In this document: in pieces, positions 8,787 through 17,998 of the stretch | Layout of the letters: every line of letters begins with the position of its first letter | How positions within the stretch are numbered: the first letter of the stretch is position 1 | Source of the DNA: Gammaproteobacteria bacterium | GTDB taxonomy: Bacteria > Pseudomonadota > Gammaproteobacteria > Pseudomonadales > Pseudohongiellaceae | Length of the DNA: 64,000 nt | Reading direction: 5' to 3' | Assembly (NCBI GenBank): GCA_009922595.1 | Contig: RFVC01000003.1 | Coordinates: forward strand, 1-64,000 | Program-made: the position numbers and the translations under genes | The notes under the pieces: model-generated | Databases searched by the model: none | Told to the model about the DNA's origin: nothing | Seen by the model: the letters and a program-made list of their open reading frames with translations, nothing else

Positions 8787-10115
8787 ATGTTTGTTAGAAA
8801 AATACTTGCCAGCCTTCCCTGTCTTATGACACTGGTTTCAACGCTGATCCTTGCACAGGAAAACCGCGTTGCTCTGGTCGGCGGTTTACTTATTGATGGT
8901 AGCGGTGAGGAACCACTGCGTAACAGCATCGTACTGATTAATAATGACCGCATCGAGGCGGTCGGCACCATCGGTCGCCTAGCTATCCCTGAAAACTACC
9001 AGCTGGTATCCACTGAAGGCATGACCGTTTTGCCCGGGCTTTGGGACCCCCATGTTCATCTGCTGTACAACGGTCACCCTGACTTTGGGCACTGGTTCAA
9101 TAACTACTCTGACCAGTTTGCCGATATCACCATCCCGGCATCCGCCAGGCAGTTTCTAATGGCAGGTGTCACCAGCGTGCGGGACCTGGCTGTGAATACC
9201 GATGACATTGCCACAGTGAGAAGTCGCATTGAAAGCGGCGAAATTCCAGGGCCAACGATTTATGCTGCTGGCTCCGCGCTCGTACCCACTGATGCTCCCC
9301 AATCAAGACCGCATATCCTGCCGGTAAGAGATGTGCAGACTGCTATCGAGGAAACCAACAAACTAATTGCAGCCGGCATGGACATTATCAAGATACTGGG
9401 AGCGACACCGGCATCACAGGAAACGGTAAATGCCATCGTGGAAACAGCTCATGCAGCCGGTGTCAGAGTCACGGCTCATGGCCGTGAAGACGAGGAAATC
9501 AGGATTGCCCTCAGGGCCGGCGTAGATGAGATCCAGCATATCGGTGTCAGTACCCCAACCTATCCAGCTGACCTGCTAGACATGGTGGAGGACCGTGTGG
9601 CCAATGGTGTACCCCTTTACTGGAACCCAACAATAGGCATGATTCTTAATACCGATGAGCTTGCTGCCGATCCTGAGTGGCTGGATGATCCGAAGAATTT
9701 TGTTGGCCTGCCTCCTGAAATGGAAATGAATATTCGCCAGGCTATCGCCAGCGCGGAATTCGCGGTACAGCCCCCCGCTGCTTCAGATACCATCAAGCGT
9801 AAACTCCAGAGTCTTTCGGAACGGGGTGTGATATTTACCTTCGGCAGTGATGAAGGCACCTTTGGTCATCCGGCCAGCGAGGCCACCTGGCGCGAACTTG
9901 AAACCTGGGTATTTGAACTTGGTATGGACCCACTGTTGGCGCTCAAATGGGCCACTGCCGATTCCGCCGCCTATATGGGCGTACTTGATGAGGTGGGAAC
10001 GATCAGCCCGGGCAAACTTGCGGATGTTATTGCTGTTAAAGGATCTCCGCTGAGGCATTTCAGCACCCTGCGTGAACCAGCGATGGTCTTCAAGAATGGA
10101 CAGAGAGTGAAATAA
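8787..10115 (+). CDS. Exported amidohydrolase (imidazolonepropionase-like)
   Basis: 442 residues with a signal peptide (ending LILAQ). The amidohydrolase metal sites are in order: VLPGLWDPHVHLL (HxH near residue 90), VTAHGRED (His near 230), IQHIG (His near 251) and FGSDEGTFGH (metal-binding Asp near 355). N-terminal LVGGLLIDGSG and C-terminal GTISPGKLADVIAV form the small beta-sandwich domain of this superfamily. A carboxylated lysine is expected in MDIIKILGA. Enzymes of this type hydrolyse cyclic amides, dipeptides or xenobiotic ring bonds; export suggests action on external substrates. It follows the 8179 gene by 23 nt, likely on one transcript. Confidence 0.87.
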   Translation: MFVRKILASLPCLMTLVSTLILAQENRVALVGGLLIDGSGEEPLRNSIVLINNDRIEAVGTIGRLAIPENYQLVSTEGMTVLPGLWDPHVHLLYNGHPDFGHWFNNYSDQFADITIPASARQFLMAGVTSVRDLAVNTDDIATVRSRIESGEIPGPTIYAAGSALVPTDAPQSRPHILPVRDVQTAIEETNKLIAAGMDIIKILGATPASQETVNAIVETAHAAGVRVTAHGREDEEIRIALRAGVDEIQHIGVSTPTYPADLLDMVEDRVANGVPLYWNPTIGMILNTDELAADPEWLDDPKNFVGLPPEMEMNIRQAIASAEFAVQPPAASDTIKRKLQSLSERGVIFTFGSDEGTFGHPASEATWRELETWVFELGMDPLLALKWATADSAAYMGVLDEVGTISPGKLADVIAVKGSPLRHFSTLREPAMVFKNGQRVK

Positions 10116-10268
10116 TTAGAGACAAGATTATTGTGATTTCTAAATTTAATCTATCGAAATTCAGTTCCCAAATCGGTAAATATATATTTTCACCTAATCA
10201 GTGTCTTGTGGTTGATTGGTCTTTCTTGCACCCTGTCTCTTGCTTCTAGCCTCTGGCGCGTAGGCGCC

Positions 10269-10655
10269 TTAGATCATGGCAAACCAGCTCACTGCCGTCT
10301 TGTTTACGGCAATGCCGACAATATAAACAAACGTAAATACCGCTAGGAAAAACGAAATGATGCGTACTGGCTTGGTGCGTCCCCTGCTCAGCGTAACCCC
10401 GACAAAGAGCAGGTAAAACATAAGAAGTGCAATTTTCATTGTCAGCCATCCCTGTGCAAATAGTCCTATATTCAGCACAAAAGCCATGCTGAAACCGCTC
10501 AGTAAAAACACGGTGTCTATAAGATGAGGTGTCGCCAGAATAAGCTTGTGGTTAAGCCATTTCGAATCAATCACCATCAGGTAAGCACGAAACAGGAAGC
10601 CCGTGAAACTGATCAGCGCACAGCACATGTGAATAGTTTTAAGGGTAAGGAACAT
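10269..10655 (-). CDS. SirB2-family integral membrane protein
   Basis: 128 residues with four predicted membrane segments. The N-terminus MFLTLKTIHMCCALISFTGF and the central PHLIDTVFLLSGFSMA match the SirB family (regulators of invasion gene expression by name, real function unknown), followed by GWLTMKIALLMFYLLFVG and a final segment. Length fits the family. The gene stands alone on the minus strand with 108 bp to the next gene and 153 bp to the convergent amidohydrolase; neither gap shows a gene. No regulatory role is implied here. Confidence 0.8.
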   Translation of the reverse strand: MFLTLKTIHMCCALISFTGFLFRAYLMVIDSKWLNHKLILATPHLIDTVFLLSGFSMAFVLNIGLFAQGWLTMKIALLMFYLLFVGVTLSRGRTKPVRIISFFLAVFTFVYIVGIAVNKTAVSWFAMI

Positions 10656-10763
10656 CGATTACTTGAAAAATATAGATGGATTTACATATAAGCCAGCTTG
10701 TTATCAAGGAAAAGGTACAGGTAATCGTAATTTTTCTTGTACCTTATAATCTCGTAACTGCAT

Positions 10764-11792
10764 TCAGTCTTCAGAAAAAGTCACATCCTGAAGCTCATCT
10801 GACAAGCCCTGCTCCCAGGTAGACCAGCCTGAGTTCATGCCGTAAGGCACGCGTTCGAGGATAGCTTCGATTTCATGAATGGTGCCGTCGTAAACCTTGA
10901 AAATCTCCGCAATACCCCAGGTCCAGGGTTGAACAGGTCCGGCAGTCACCTGGCGACCCTCAGGGGTAACACCATGACGGAATTCACCTCCGGAATGATC
11001 AAAGAAAACAAAAGAGTAAACCAGGCCCATTTCTTCATCTACCGTGACGAAGCGCCTGTCACGGATGCGATTGACGAAAAATATTAATCCGGATTCAAAT
11101 TGCTCAAGACAGCTCCACTGGGCTGAATACACAGAAGCATCAGATGGATCAGGGCGCACTTCGCCAGCCGGTGTTGGGGCATTGGTGCTGCGCATGCCGT
11201 TTTCAATCCTGTCGCAGTCCTCCGCAAAGGGGTAATCCATCAGGCCGTCATTCTGCTGCATGCCGACAAAGTACATGTTGGCTGTTTCCAGCATATCCTG
11301 CCTGGACATCCGCAGCTCTTCAGGCACCGGTGTACTCAGGGCCTCTCTTGGTGTCGCGCCTGCCAGGCGTTCGGCAGCACTGGTGCTGCGAACAACAAAA
11401 TGCTCAATTTCACTGATACCTCCTTCAGTGATTCGCAAACGCAGAGCCAGCAATACAGGAGTAAGCTGGGTGGGATCCCTGTGCTCCTCGTAAATATTGC
11501 CGAGGAAAGCAACCTGCTGCGCGGGGACATCAGAGACAAAAATACGGTAGTCACCCTTGCCTTCCATAGTCTGCCACAGACCATCTTTCAGGTTCAGACG
11601 CTGGCCATTTTCGGTAAAACGGACATTTTCAGTAAACCGCACCGCCCCCGGATTATTATCAATGACAGCATCAAGGTATCGGTCCACGTAATTTTCAAGA
11701 CAGGCGCGATCACAATTCTGCGCGTAAACGGGCATGTAAAAAAATAGTAATGCACTAAGTGCAGGCAGCAGAAAATACTTCTTGTTATGCAT
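10764..11792 (-). CDS. Secreted protein of unknown function (nuclear-transport-factor-like / DUF8021-like)
   Basis: 342 residues from ATG 11792, which opens a signal peptide (MHNKKYFLLPALSALLFFYM, ending VYAQ); the longer frame upstream lacks one. The mature start NCDRACLENYVDRYLDAVI with LWQTMEGKGDYRIFVSD resembles a group of uncharacterised secreted proteins I associate with DUF8021, but that name is tentative. A six-residue tandem repeat, VRFTEN twice (about residues 52-63), looks like a recent slippage. The second half has FFDHSGGEF and a C-terminal WTWGIAEIFKVYDGTIHEIEA, a cone-fold-like strand, so this may be a distant relative of the SnoaL-like proteins at 5958-8059. It is a monocistronic minus-strand gene. 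Confidence 0.68.
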   Translation of the reverse strand: MHNKKYFLLPALSALLFFYMPVYAQNCDRACLENYVDRYLDAVIDNNPGAVRFTENVRFTENGQRLNLKDGLWQTMEGKGDYRIFVSDVPAQQVAFLGNIYEEHRDPTQLTPVLLALRLRITEGGISEIEHFVVRSTSAAERLAGATPREALSTPVPEELRMSRQDMLETANMYFVGMQQNDGLMDYPFAEDCDRIENGMRSTNAPTPAGEVRPDPSDASVYSAQWSCLEQFESGLIFFVNRIRDRRFVTVDEEMGLVYSFVFFDHSGGEFRHGVTPEGRQVTAGPVQPWTWGIAEIFKVYDGTIHEIEAILERVPYGMNSGWSTWEQGLSDELQDVTFSED

Positions 11793-11984
11793 CCAGGAAC
11801 TCCCCTTGTACCCTTTATGACAGCGCATTGAGACTACTCGATTTATCTTGAAAATAACAGCCAATGGCACCCTGCGCGGCGTCCAACTGGGATTTTTCCT
11901 TAGTGAGAAAAGGGTGTTTTATGCTAAATTAGCCGGCTCCGAAATATTGTTGTTTTCATCAAGCGAGAAAGGAAAGACAGTTCC

Positions 11985-12857
11985 ATGACCAAGACCTGTA
12001 TGGCTCCAGATCCGGATACCAAGACGCCGGAGTTCAAGCTACCTGCAAATGCCACCGATGCCCACTGCCATATCTTTGGCCCTGGTGACAAATATCCCTA
12101 CTCACCGACCAGGACATACACGCCTCCTGATGCAGGCCTGGATGATTTCAAAAAACTACAGGCAACGCTTGGTCTGACCCGGGCTGTACTCGTTAATGCC
12201 AGCTGTCACGGCATCAATAATGACCCTATTCTTGATGCCATCGCGCAAAGTGGCGGCGCCTACCGGGGCGTGGCCAATATCAATGATGACTTCAAAGAAG
12301 CCGATATCGAAAAACTCCACGAAGGGGGTTGCCGCGGCTGCCGCTTCAATTTCGTAAAGCACCTTGGCGGCATTCCTGATATGGAAAAATTTCATAGTAT
12401 TATCAATAAGATAAAAGGCTTTGGCTGGCACGTAGTGCTACACTTTGATGCCATAGACCTGGTCGAATTCCAGGACCTGCTCGACAACCTGCCGGTGCCT
12501 TACATCATTGACCACATGGGTCGCGTCCCCACTAAGGACGGTCTGGACCAGGAGCCATTCAAGATCCTGCTCGAGTTTGCAAAAAGGGATAACTGCTGGA
12601 TCAAGGTCTGCGGTGCTGAACGTATCTCTTCAAATGGTCCTCCCTTCACTGATGCGATGCCATTTGCAAAAGCCATCATCGACCTTGCACCGGATCGCGT
12701 GCTTTGGGGAACAGACTGGCCGCATCCCAATATCAAGGAGCATATGCCCAACGACGGTGACCTGGTTGACCTGATTCCACTCATGGCGCCGGATGCTGAA
12801 ACCCAGCAGAAACTGCTGGTCGATAATTCGCACAGGTTATACGGCTTTACCAACTAA
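11985..12857 (+). CDS. Amidohydrolase family 2, 2-pyrone-4,6-dicarboxylate lactonase-like
   Basis: 290 residues, no signal peptide, AAAGGAAAG ribosome-binding site. Motifs of the LigI branch are visible: ATDAHCHIFGPGDKYPYSP (HxH near residues 28-30), VLVNASCHG near 70, GCRGCRFNFV near 110, VLHFDA near 145, YIIDHMGR near 170 and LWGTDWPHP near 240 with the catalytic Asp. LigI hydrolyses 2-pyrone-4,6-dicarboxylate in protocatechuate 4,5-cleavage, but the family also covers other lactonases, so the substrate is open. It is followed after 9 nt by an SDR oxidoreductase, and an aromatic-acid-type MFS carrier lies 5 kb on, consistent with degradation of organic acids (inference). Confidence 0.86.
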   Translation: MTKTCMAPDPDTKTPEFKLPANATDAHCHIFGPGDKYPYSPTRTYTPPDAGLDDFKKLQATLGLTRAVLVNASCHGINNDPILDAIAQSGGAYRGVANINDDFKEADIEKLHEGGCRGCRFNFVKHLGGIPDMEKFHSIINKIKGFGWHVVLHFDAIDLVEFQDLLDNLPVPYIIDHMGRVPTKDGLDQEPFKILLEFAKRDNCWIKVCGAERISSNGPPFTDAMPFAKAIIDLAPDRVLWGTDWPHPNIKEHMPNDGDLVDLIPLMAPDAETQQKLLVDNSHRLYGFTN

Positions 12858-12866
12858 CTTTTAGCC

Positions 12867-13691
12867 ATGACGAAGATTGTTCTCATTACCGGCTCAACAG
12901 ATGGCCTTGGCAAAGCCGTCGCTGAACGCCTTGCCCGACAGGACTGGAAAATCTTGTTGCATGGCCGTAGTGAGGATAAAGGGACAGCGGTGCTGGCTGA
13001 GATGCGTGAGCTGACCGGCAATGATGACATTTACTATTTCAATGCTGACCTGTCTTCGCTTGCAGACACCAAACGTCTTGCCGATGAGATTCTGGCTACC
13101 CAGAAGAGGCTTGATGTGCTTATTAACAATGCGGGAATCGGCCCACGTGCACCAGACTCAATCCGATCCCTGAGCAAGGATGGCAATGAATTGTTTTTAA
13201 GTGTGAATTACCTGGCCGGCTATCTGCTTGCACGCCAGCTGTTACCGCTATTAAGCAAGTCCGCCCCGTCCCGGGTGATCAATGTGGCTTCAATAGCCCA
13301 GGTCCCCCTCAACTTTGACGATATCATGCTTGACAATGACTACAGCGACTATCGGGCTTACAGTCAAAGCAAACTGGCTCAGATTATTCATACCAACACA
13401 ATGGCTGAGCAATATACGGATTTGGGCGTGACCTTTAATAGTCTGCATCCCGCTACGCTAATGAGTACGAATATGGTTACTAATTCGACCTCGCTGCCCG
13501 ACAGCATGTCCACTGTCGATGATGGCGCCGACGCGCTAGAACGACTTGTGGTATCAGACGCTATAGCTCAAAAAAGTGGCTGCTACTTTAATGAGCAAAA
13601 CGAGGAAAAGGCGAACGCTCAGGCCTATGATGCCGATGCACAGAAACAGTTAATGGCTGCAAGTGAAATGCTGATAAAAAACGCGATATAG
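12867..13691 (+). CDS. Short-chain dehydrogenase/reductase
   Basis: 274 residues. TGSTDGLGKAVAERL near residue 8 is the Rossmann TGxxxGxG motif, NNAG lies near residue 91, the catalytic serine is in VINVASIA near 138, and YSQSK near residue 168 gives the Tyr-Lys pair. FNSLHPATLMSTNM follows the active site as in retinol-dehydrogenase-like SDRs. It would oxidise or reduce an alcohol/ketone with NAD(P). It lies 9 nt after the LigI-like hydrolase and before a strong terminator, so the two form a small operon. Confidence 0.85.
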   Translation: MTKIVLITGSTDGLGKAVAERLARQDWKILLHGRSEDKGTAVLAEMRELTGNDDIYYFNADLSSLADTKRLADEILATQKRLDVLINNAGIGPRAPDSIRSLSKDGNELFLSVNYLAGYLLARQLLPLLSKSAPSRVINVASIAQVPLNFDDIMLDNDYSDYRAYSQSKLAQIIHTNTMAEQYTDLGVTFNSLHPATLMSTNMVTNSTSLPDSMSTVDDGADALERLVVSDAIAQKSGCYFNEQNEEKANAQAYDADAQKQLMAASEMLIKNAI

Positions 13692-13710
13692 TCAGAGTGA
13701 TTATTTTTTC

Positions 13711-13763
13711 TCAATAACCGCAGTAAACAAGCAGTAAACGCGCAATAAACAGACAATAAAAAG
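13711..13763. repeat. Short degenerate tandem repeat, about 10-11 bp unit
   Basis: Five imperfect units can be read in a row: TCAATAACCG, CAGTAAACAAG, CAGTAAACGCG, CAATAAACAGA and CAATAAAAAG. The block lies between the SDR stop and the terminator hairpin, so it is transcribed in the 3' end of that mRNA. No function is evident; slippage is the simplest origin. Confidence 0.55.
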
Positions 13764-13786
13764 CCCGCAATTAAGCGGGCTTTTTT
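13758..13786. terminator. Bidirectional rho-independent terminator
   Basis: AAAAAGCCCGC, loop AATTAA, then GCGGGCTTTTTT: an 11-bp stem with A and T runs on both sides, sited between the convergent SDR gene (plus) and DUF6152 gene (minus). Confidence 0.9.
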
Positions 13787-13807
13787 ATACTTAGGTTATT
13801 GCTGTAA

Positions 13808-14296
13808 TCAGTCGAGCGTTGACTCAGTAAGAGGTTCATTGCCAATCTGGATAGAACCTTCCACAGAGTCGCAGTGCATGCCTGGCTCGGGTGGAGTTCT
13901 TTCCGGGCATTTGAACAGACCGCCCTCACGCGATCCGGCATTTTCACCGTTGCGCAGAGGGTGCAGAGCTACACTGAATACTGTGCCTGCGGGGAACGAG
14001 TTTACCGATACACCCTGGCGGGCCATGGCTGCGGATCCCTGCATTTCAACTGACCAGACTATTGGCTCACCGTCTTCATCACGCAGGACGTTTTTACGCT
14101 CTTCATTCATGGGCGCAAAGAAAATAGCCAGGTGATTGGCTGCCGGATCAACACGGGTAACCACGCCGGTAAAAACGCGGATGTTGCGCATGTCATACAT
14201 GGCAAAGGAATGATGTGCCTGTGCGGGTGTTCCAAACAGTGCCGCAAGTGCCAGTGAGGCTGCGAAAGGTTTGGCTATCTTTTTGAAAATATTCAT
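13808..14296 (-). CDS. DUF6152 family secreted protein
   Basis: 162 residues from ATG 14296 (MNIFKKIAKPFAASL signal peptide ending AQA; the frame extends five codons further to 14311). The mature N-terminus HHSFAMYDMRNIRVFTGVV is the DUF6152 signature. Also visible are the region equivalent to the NPHSW segment (NHLAIFFAP) and a central WSVEMQGSAAMARQGV. The C-terminal extension with two cysteines (FKCPERTPPEPGMHC) is longer than in the 120-residue homologue at 48883-49245. Function is unknown. It follows the large secreted protein at 14350-15753 in the same orientation, a pairing repeated at 48.9-50.1 kb. Confidence 0.8.
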   Translation of the reverse strand: MNIFKKIAKPFAASLALAALFGTPAQAHHSFAMYDMRNIRVFTGVVTRVDPAANHLAIFFAPMNEERKNVLRDEDGEPIVWSVEMQGSAAMARQGVSVNSFPAGTVFSVALHPLRNGENAGSREGGLFKCPERTPPEPGMHCDSVEGSIQIGNEPLTESTLD

Positions 14297-14349
14297 ATTT
14301 TTATTCTCCAATTACCCCGGATATTGTCAGTATGGCTTCTGTTTTCTGA

Positions 14350-15753
14350 CTAGAAGCTGAATATATCTTCTTCTTCCGGTCTCTCCATATCCTGTTCAAA
14401 ATGCTTCTCCCAGATCTCCGCCCAGGGTCGCCCATACATGTCAGGAACCTCGTATTCTATCATTTCACCGTGAGAAACGGGGACAGGATAGCCGTCAATT
14501 GGGAAAATAGTTTGAATACACTCAACAAATACATAGGGTGTTGCATCAGGGTCATCAAATTCATTCTGCTTGATATAGTTCCTGACAATTCGCACCGGCT
14601 CAACCCACACTTCCGGATCATAGAAAATTGTTTCGTGGTTCAGGCCAACGAAGTTTCCCTCTTCGTCATGGTTAGGCGTGTAGATTTCGATAGTCTGCAT
14701 CAGGTTTGAATGTTCCGGGGCAGAGTGGTTTTTCCAGCTCTGGATATTAGAGGTCCAGGTGATCAGCGCATCACCATCCCAGAAACCTACTGTTTCACCG
14801 TACCAACGCGGCACATCCTCGCCAAGCCTGGGCACCAGGCCATCCATGTTGAACTCCCGGCCAATGTGGATATTGGTGATGAAATTGCGTGCGACCCCGG
14901 CCAGAATCTGCACCATGTTGGGTGTCACCATGAGGTAATGCTCCCACACAGCAAACTCATGGAAACGGCGCGTGAATCCCTCCGGCCAGCAGTACTGCGA
15001 CTGCCACTGTGGCGCGTTGGTATTGCCGTGGTGGTAGGCCTCCTGAACGAAATACTCCTGGTACTGCGGTGTCAGCAACGACAGGATGGTGGGAATCTGG
15101 TTGTACCGCATACGGTACCAGTACTGGTTGTTGGGCGTACGGGCCGGGTGCATGTAAATACCGCTCCACTCGCCGGGAACAGTGGCATAAGTGTGCTTAG
15201 TGGGCCCGCCACGACTTTTTGTTTCTTCCATTAGCGCTTCATAGTGGGCCTGGGCCGTTTCAAACGAATAGGGACTGACAATGGCTTCACGCGGATAGTC
15301 TGTCTCGCAGTCTCCCCAGGGAGCGGTCAGTGGCGGGTTATCCCCTAGAATTCCTGAGCCCCTGGCATTCGCGCCCCAGAGGTCTTCAATGGCCGCCGAA
15401 CTGTTGCAGCGGTAATAACGCGGATCCATCCAAAGATGCCTGTCCGCATAAAAGTCATCTGAATTGAACAAATCACGCTCCAGCGGTTCGACACCCTCTG
15501 GCGTTTCCCCGGCCCGTGCACTCCCGATAAAACGTGACACTGAACCCGGAGGATCAAAAGGACCGCCTCCCCTGATGGTGGCACCCGTCATCGTGTAATC
15601 ATTGGTATCTGCTGCCAACGGCCAGCCCCTGCCGACACTATCAAAGTCCATCTGGGCTGTTGGCTGGGCAAACAGCGGCGATGCCAGTGCAGCAAGTGCT
15701 GCGGGAATAAGGAATTTCTTGAGATAAGGGAGTGTCATAGCGCTTGTTGTCAT
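14350..15753 (-). CDS. Large secreted protein of unknown function, paired with DUF6152
   Basis: 467 residues with a signal peptide (MTLPYLKKFLIPAALAALAS, ending LFAQ; an internal ATG at 15738 is an equally good start). Aromatic- and proline-rich throughout, with WSGIYMHPARTPNNQYWYRM near residue 190 and NIHIGREF, PRWYGETVGFWDGDALITWT and IFYDPEVWVEPVRIVRNY in the last third. That last third parallels the TDGR / WEG-LV pattern of the proteins at 8179-8763 and 49298-50107. I do not recognise a catalytic motif. It is the first gene of a two-gene unit with the DUF6152 gene 53 nt downstream. Confidence 0.72.
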   Translation of the reverse strand: MTTSAMTLPYLKKFLIPAALAALASPLFAQPTAQMDFDSVGRGWPLAADTNDYTMTGATIRGGGPFDPPGSVSRFIGSARAGETPEGVEPLERDLFNSDDFYADRHLWMDPRYYRCNSSAAIEDLWGANARGSGILGDNPPLTAPWGDCETDYPREAIVSPYSFETAQAHYEALMEETKSRGGPTKHTYATVPGEWSGIYMHPARTPNNQYWYRMRYNQIPTILSLLTPQYQEYFVQEAYHHGNTNAPQWQSQYCWPEGFTRRFHEFAVWEHYLMVTPNMVQILAGVARNFITNIHIGREFNMDGLVPRLGEDVPRWYGETVGFWDGDALITWTSNIQSWKNHSAPEHSNLMQTIEIYTPNHDEEGNFVGLNHETIFYDPEVWVEPVRIVRNYIKQNEFDDPDATPYVFVECIQTIFPIDGYPVPVSHGEMIEYEVPDMYGRPWAEIWEKHFEQDMERPEEEDIFSF

Positions 15754-15841
15754 TATTTATTTTAATCATTATCGGACACCGCTAGGGTGTCCGTATCAGG
15801 GGCGCAAGTATAAATTTACTGCGAAAAAAAGGCTATTACCG

Positions 15842-16603
15842 TCAGTTCTTCAGGCGGTAGCCGGTTTTAAAGATCCAGTAGAGAGCTGAAATACAGACAC
15901 CCAGGAAAACCAGCGTCATGGCAATACTGACAGTCACGTTCACATCGGAGATTTCATAAAAGCTCCAGCGGAATCCGCTGACCAGGTAAACCACAGGATT
16001 GAACAAGGACACCTTTTGCCAGAATTCCGGCAGCATATTGATAGAGTAAAAACTGCCGCCAAGAAATGTCAGCGGCATGACCACGAGCAGTGGAATAATC
16101 TGCAGCTTTTCAAAATTATCCGCCCAGATACCGATAATGAATCCAAACATGCTGAAGGTCATGGCAGTGAGAACAAGGAAAAGGAACATCGTGATCGGAT
16201 GCAGAACCTGCAGGTCTACGAACATGGCCGAAGTCGCCAGGATAATCGACCCCACCATCACTGCCTTCGTGGCAGCAGCGCCGACATAACCCAGAACGAT
16301 TTCTGCGGGCGATACCGGCGCGGAAAGCACTTCATAAATGGTTCCAGTGAAACGGGGAAAATATATGCCGAAGGAAGCATTGGAGATGCTCTGGGTTAGC
16401 AGGGTCATCATGATCAGACCTGGCACTAGGAATGCACCATAGCTGACACCGCCGATATCACTCATGCGTGATCCAATAGCACTGCCAAAAACAACGAAAT
16501 ACAGTGACGTTGAGACGACGGGGGAGATGATGCTTTGCGCGATGGTGCGCCAAGTACGGGCCATTTCAAAATTGTAGATAGCCCTGATGGCATAGAGATT
16601 CAT
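15842..16603 (-). CDS. ABC-2 type transporter permease (YadH-like)
   Basis: 253 residues with about six membrane segments and the ABC-2 permease pattern: short cytoplasmic N-terminus with [29 protein letters not shown], then [23 protein letters not shown], and [20 protein letters not shown] near residue 190. It pairs with the ATPase upstream, whose stop lies just before this ATG, so translation is likely coupled. The pair forms a simple exporter in the inner membrane; the E. coli relative YadGH has no firm substrate. No accessory subunits are present here. Confidence 0.88.
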   Translation of the reverse strand: MNLYAIRAIYNFEMARTWRTIAQSIISPVVSTSLYFVVFGSAIGSRMSDIGGVSYGAFLVPGLIMMTLLTQSISNASFGIYFPRFTGTIYEVLSAPVSPAEIVLGYVGAAATKAVMVGSIILATSAMFVDLQVLHPITMFLFLVLTAMTFSMFGFIIGIWADNFEKLQIIPLLVVMPLTFLGGSFYSINMLPEFWQKVSLFNPVVYLVSGFRWSFYEISDVNVTVSIAMTLVFLGVCISALYWIFKTGYRLKN

Positions 16604-16604
16604 T

Positions 16605-17525
16605 TTATTTTTTTACCAGGTTAACAAATATTTCTTCGAGCGAGTTTTGCCGGGTTTCAAGGTCCATGAAAGCGATACCCGCCTCTTCAACGGCATCGAG
16701 CAAGGCGGTAATGTCACTGCTCTTGTGCTGGGTGTCATAGCTGTAAACAAGATCCATGCCTTTCCGCTTTACTTCAAGATTGAACTGCTGCAAAGCAGGC
16801 GGAATTTCCGAGATAGCATCCTGCAAGTGCAGGGTCAGACTCTTCTCACCGAGTTTCTGCATCAGGGTATGCTTTTCCTCAACCAGGATAACTTCACCCT
16901 TATTGATCACACCGATACGATCCGCCATTTCCTCGGCCTCCTCGATGTAGTGGGTGGTCAGAATAATAGTGACACCTGATTCTCTTAACTCCCTTACCAC
17001 CTGCCACATATCCTTGCGCAATTCGACATCAACCCCGGCAGTAGGCTCATCAAGAAAGAGTATGTCGGGTTCGTGGGACAGTGCCTTGCCGATCATGACT
17101 CGACGCTTCATACCGCCTGAGAGAGTCATAATGCGGTTATCTTTTTTATCCCAGAGCGACAGAGCCCTGAGTACTTTTTCAATATGGGCATCATCTGGCG
17201 CCTTGCCAAACAGGCCGCGTGAAAATGCCAGTGTATTCCAGACTGTTTCAAAAGAATCCGTGGTGAGTTCCTGCGGCACGAGTCCAATGCTCGACCGGGC
17301 ATTGCGGTAATCCTTGATAATGTTGTGACCATTGACTGTCACGCTTCCTTCAGAAGGATTGACGATGCCGCAAATGATACTGATCAGTGTAGTCTTGCCG
17401 GCACCGTTTGGCCCGAGCAGCGCAATGATTTCGCCTTTGCTGATCTCGAGGTCAACATTCTTCAGCGCCTGGAATCCTCCAGCGTAGGTTTTAGACAGGT
17501 TTTCAACCTTGATAACGGAATTCAT
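16605..17525 (-). CDS. ABC transporter ATP-binding protein (YadG-like)
   Basis: 306 residues from ATG 17525; the frame extends upstream but [17 protein letters not shown] is the normal beginning of such ATPases. Walker [12 protein letters not shown] near residue 38, signature [20 protein letters not shown] near 135, Walker [13 protein letters not shown] near 158 and a switch histidine in [12 protein letters not shown]. The C-terminal 70 residues form the extension seen in ABC-2 exporters (LTLHLQDAI to [11 protein letters not shown]). It supplies the ATP motor for the permease at 15842-16603. Confidence 0.92.
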   Translation of the reverse strand: MNSVIKVENLSKTYAGGFQALKNVDLEISKGEIIALLGPNGAGKTTLISIICGIVNPSEGSVTVNGHNIIKDYRNARSSIGLVPQELTTDSFETVWNTLAFSRGLFGKAPDDAHIEKVLRALSLWDKKDNRIMTLSGGMKRRVMIGKALSHEPDILFLDEPTAGVDVELRKDMWQVVRELRESGVTIILTTHYIEEAEEMADRIGVINKGEVILVEEKHTLMQKLGEKSLTLHLQDAISEIPPALQQFNLEVKRKGMDLVYSYDTQHKSSDITALLDAVEEAGIAFMDLETRQNSLEEIFVNLVKK

Positions 17526-17613
17526 GATTGGGTACTTCTCAATCTGGCTATCGCACAATAATTCAAGCAATAAAAACCCGGTGCTTAACGGGCACATTTT
17601 TCGATCTTAGCGA

Positions 17614-17925
17614 TCAGAACTGGCAGTTAATATCCTGAGGATTCGCGTTACAGAAATCGCGAAGAAAAGCATCAACAACAACACAGGTGCCAGCAGTCAT
17701 AACGGTATTGCCACTTTGCGTGACAAGTTCGGTTGTTGTACCAGCATCAAGATCAACAACAGCTGATGCGGACAAGATCAACTTGTCTTCCTGAGGCTGG
17801 TAAATCGACTGAAAATTCTCATTTTCACTGCCAGGCTCCATGGCGCTTGCGTCTGCCAAAGTCTCGGCAAATACTGCGGGTGCCAGCAATATACTCGAAA
17901 CCAAGACTTTAGATACACTGGTCAT
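17614..17925 (-). CDS. Small secreted protein, unknown
   Basis: 103 residues from ATG 17925 (signal peptide MTSVSKVLVSSILLAPAVFA). The longer frame to 17952 would overlap the upstream terminator, so the shorter start is preferred. The mature protein is acidic, with QPQEDKLILSASAVVDLDAG, and three cysteines near its end (GTCVVVDAF, RDFCNAN, DINCQF) that could form a disulfide. No family recognised. It sits alone between the MFS terminator and the ABC transporter genes, all on the minus strand. Confidence 0.6.
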   Translation of the reverse strand: MTSVSKVLVSSILLAPAVFAETLADASAMEPGSENENFQSIYQPQEDKLILSASAVVDLDAGTTTELVTQSGNTVMTAGTCVVVDAFLRDFCNANPQDINCQF

Positions 17926-17951
17926 ATCATCATTGTAAACCGTAAAAAACA

Positions 17952-17978
17952 AAAAGGCAGGCCTATGGCCTGCCTTTT
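17952..17978 (-). terminator. Rho-independent terminator after MFS gene
   Basis: AAAAGGCAGGCC, loop TAT, GGCCTGCCTTTT: a perfect 12-bp inverted repeat 20 nt beyond the MFS stop. On the minus strand the stem is followed by TTTTTGTTTTTT. Confidence 0.9.
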
Positions 17979-17998
17979 ATTTATCCAGCTTGACTTGA

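Noticed and set aside
13711-13763. CRISPR-like array
   Set aside because: Units are only about 10-11 bp without spacers; it is a simple degenerate tandem repeat.
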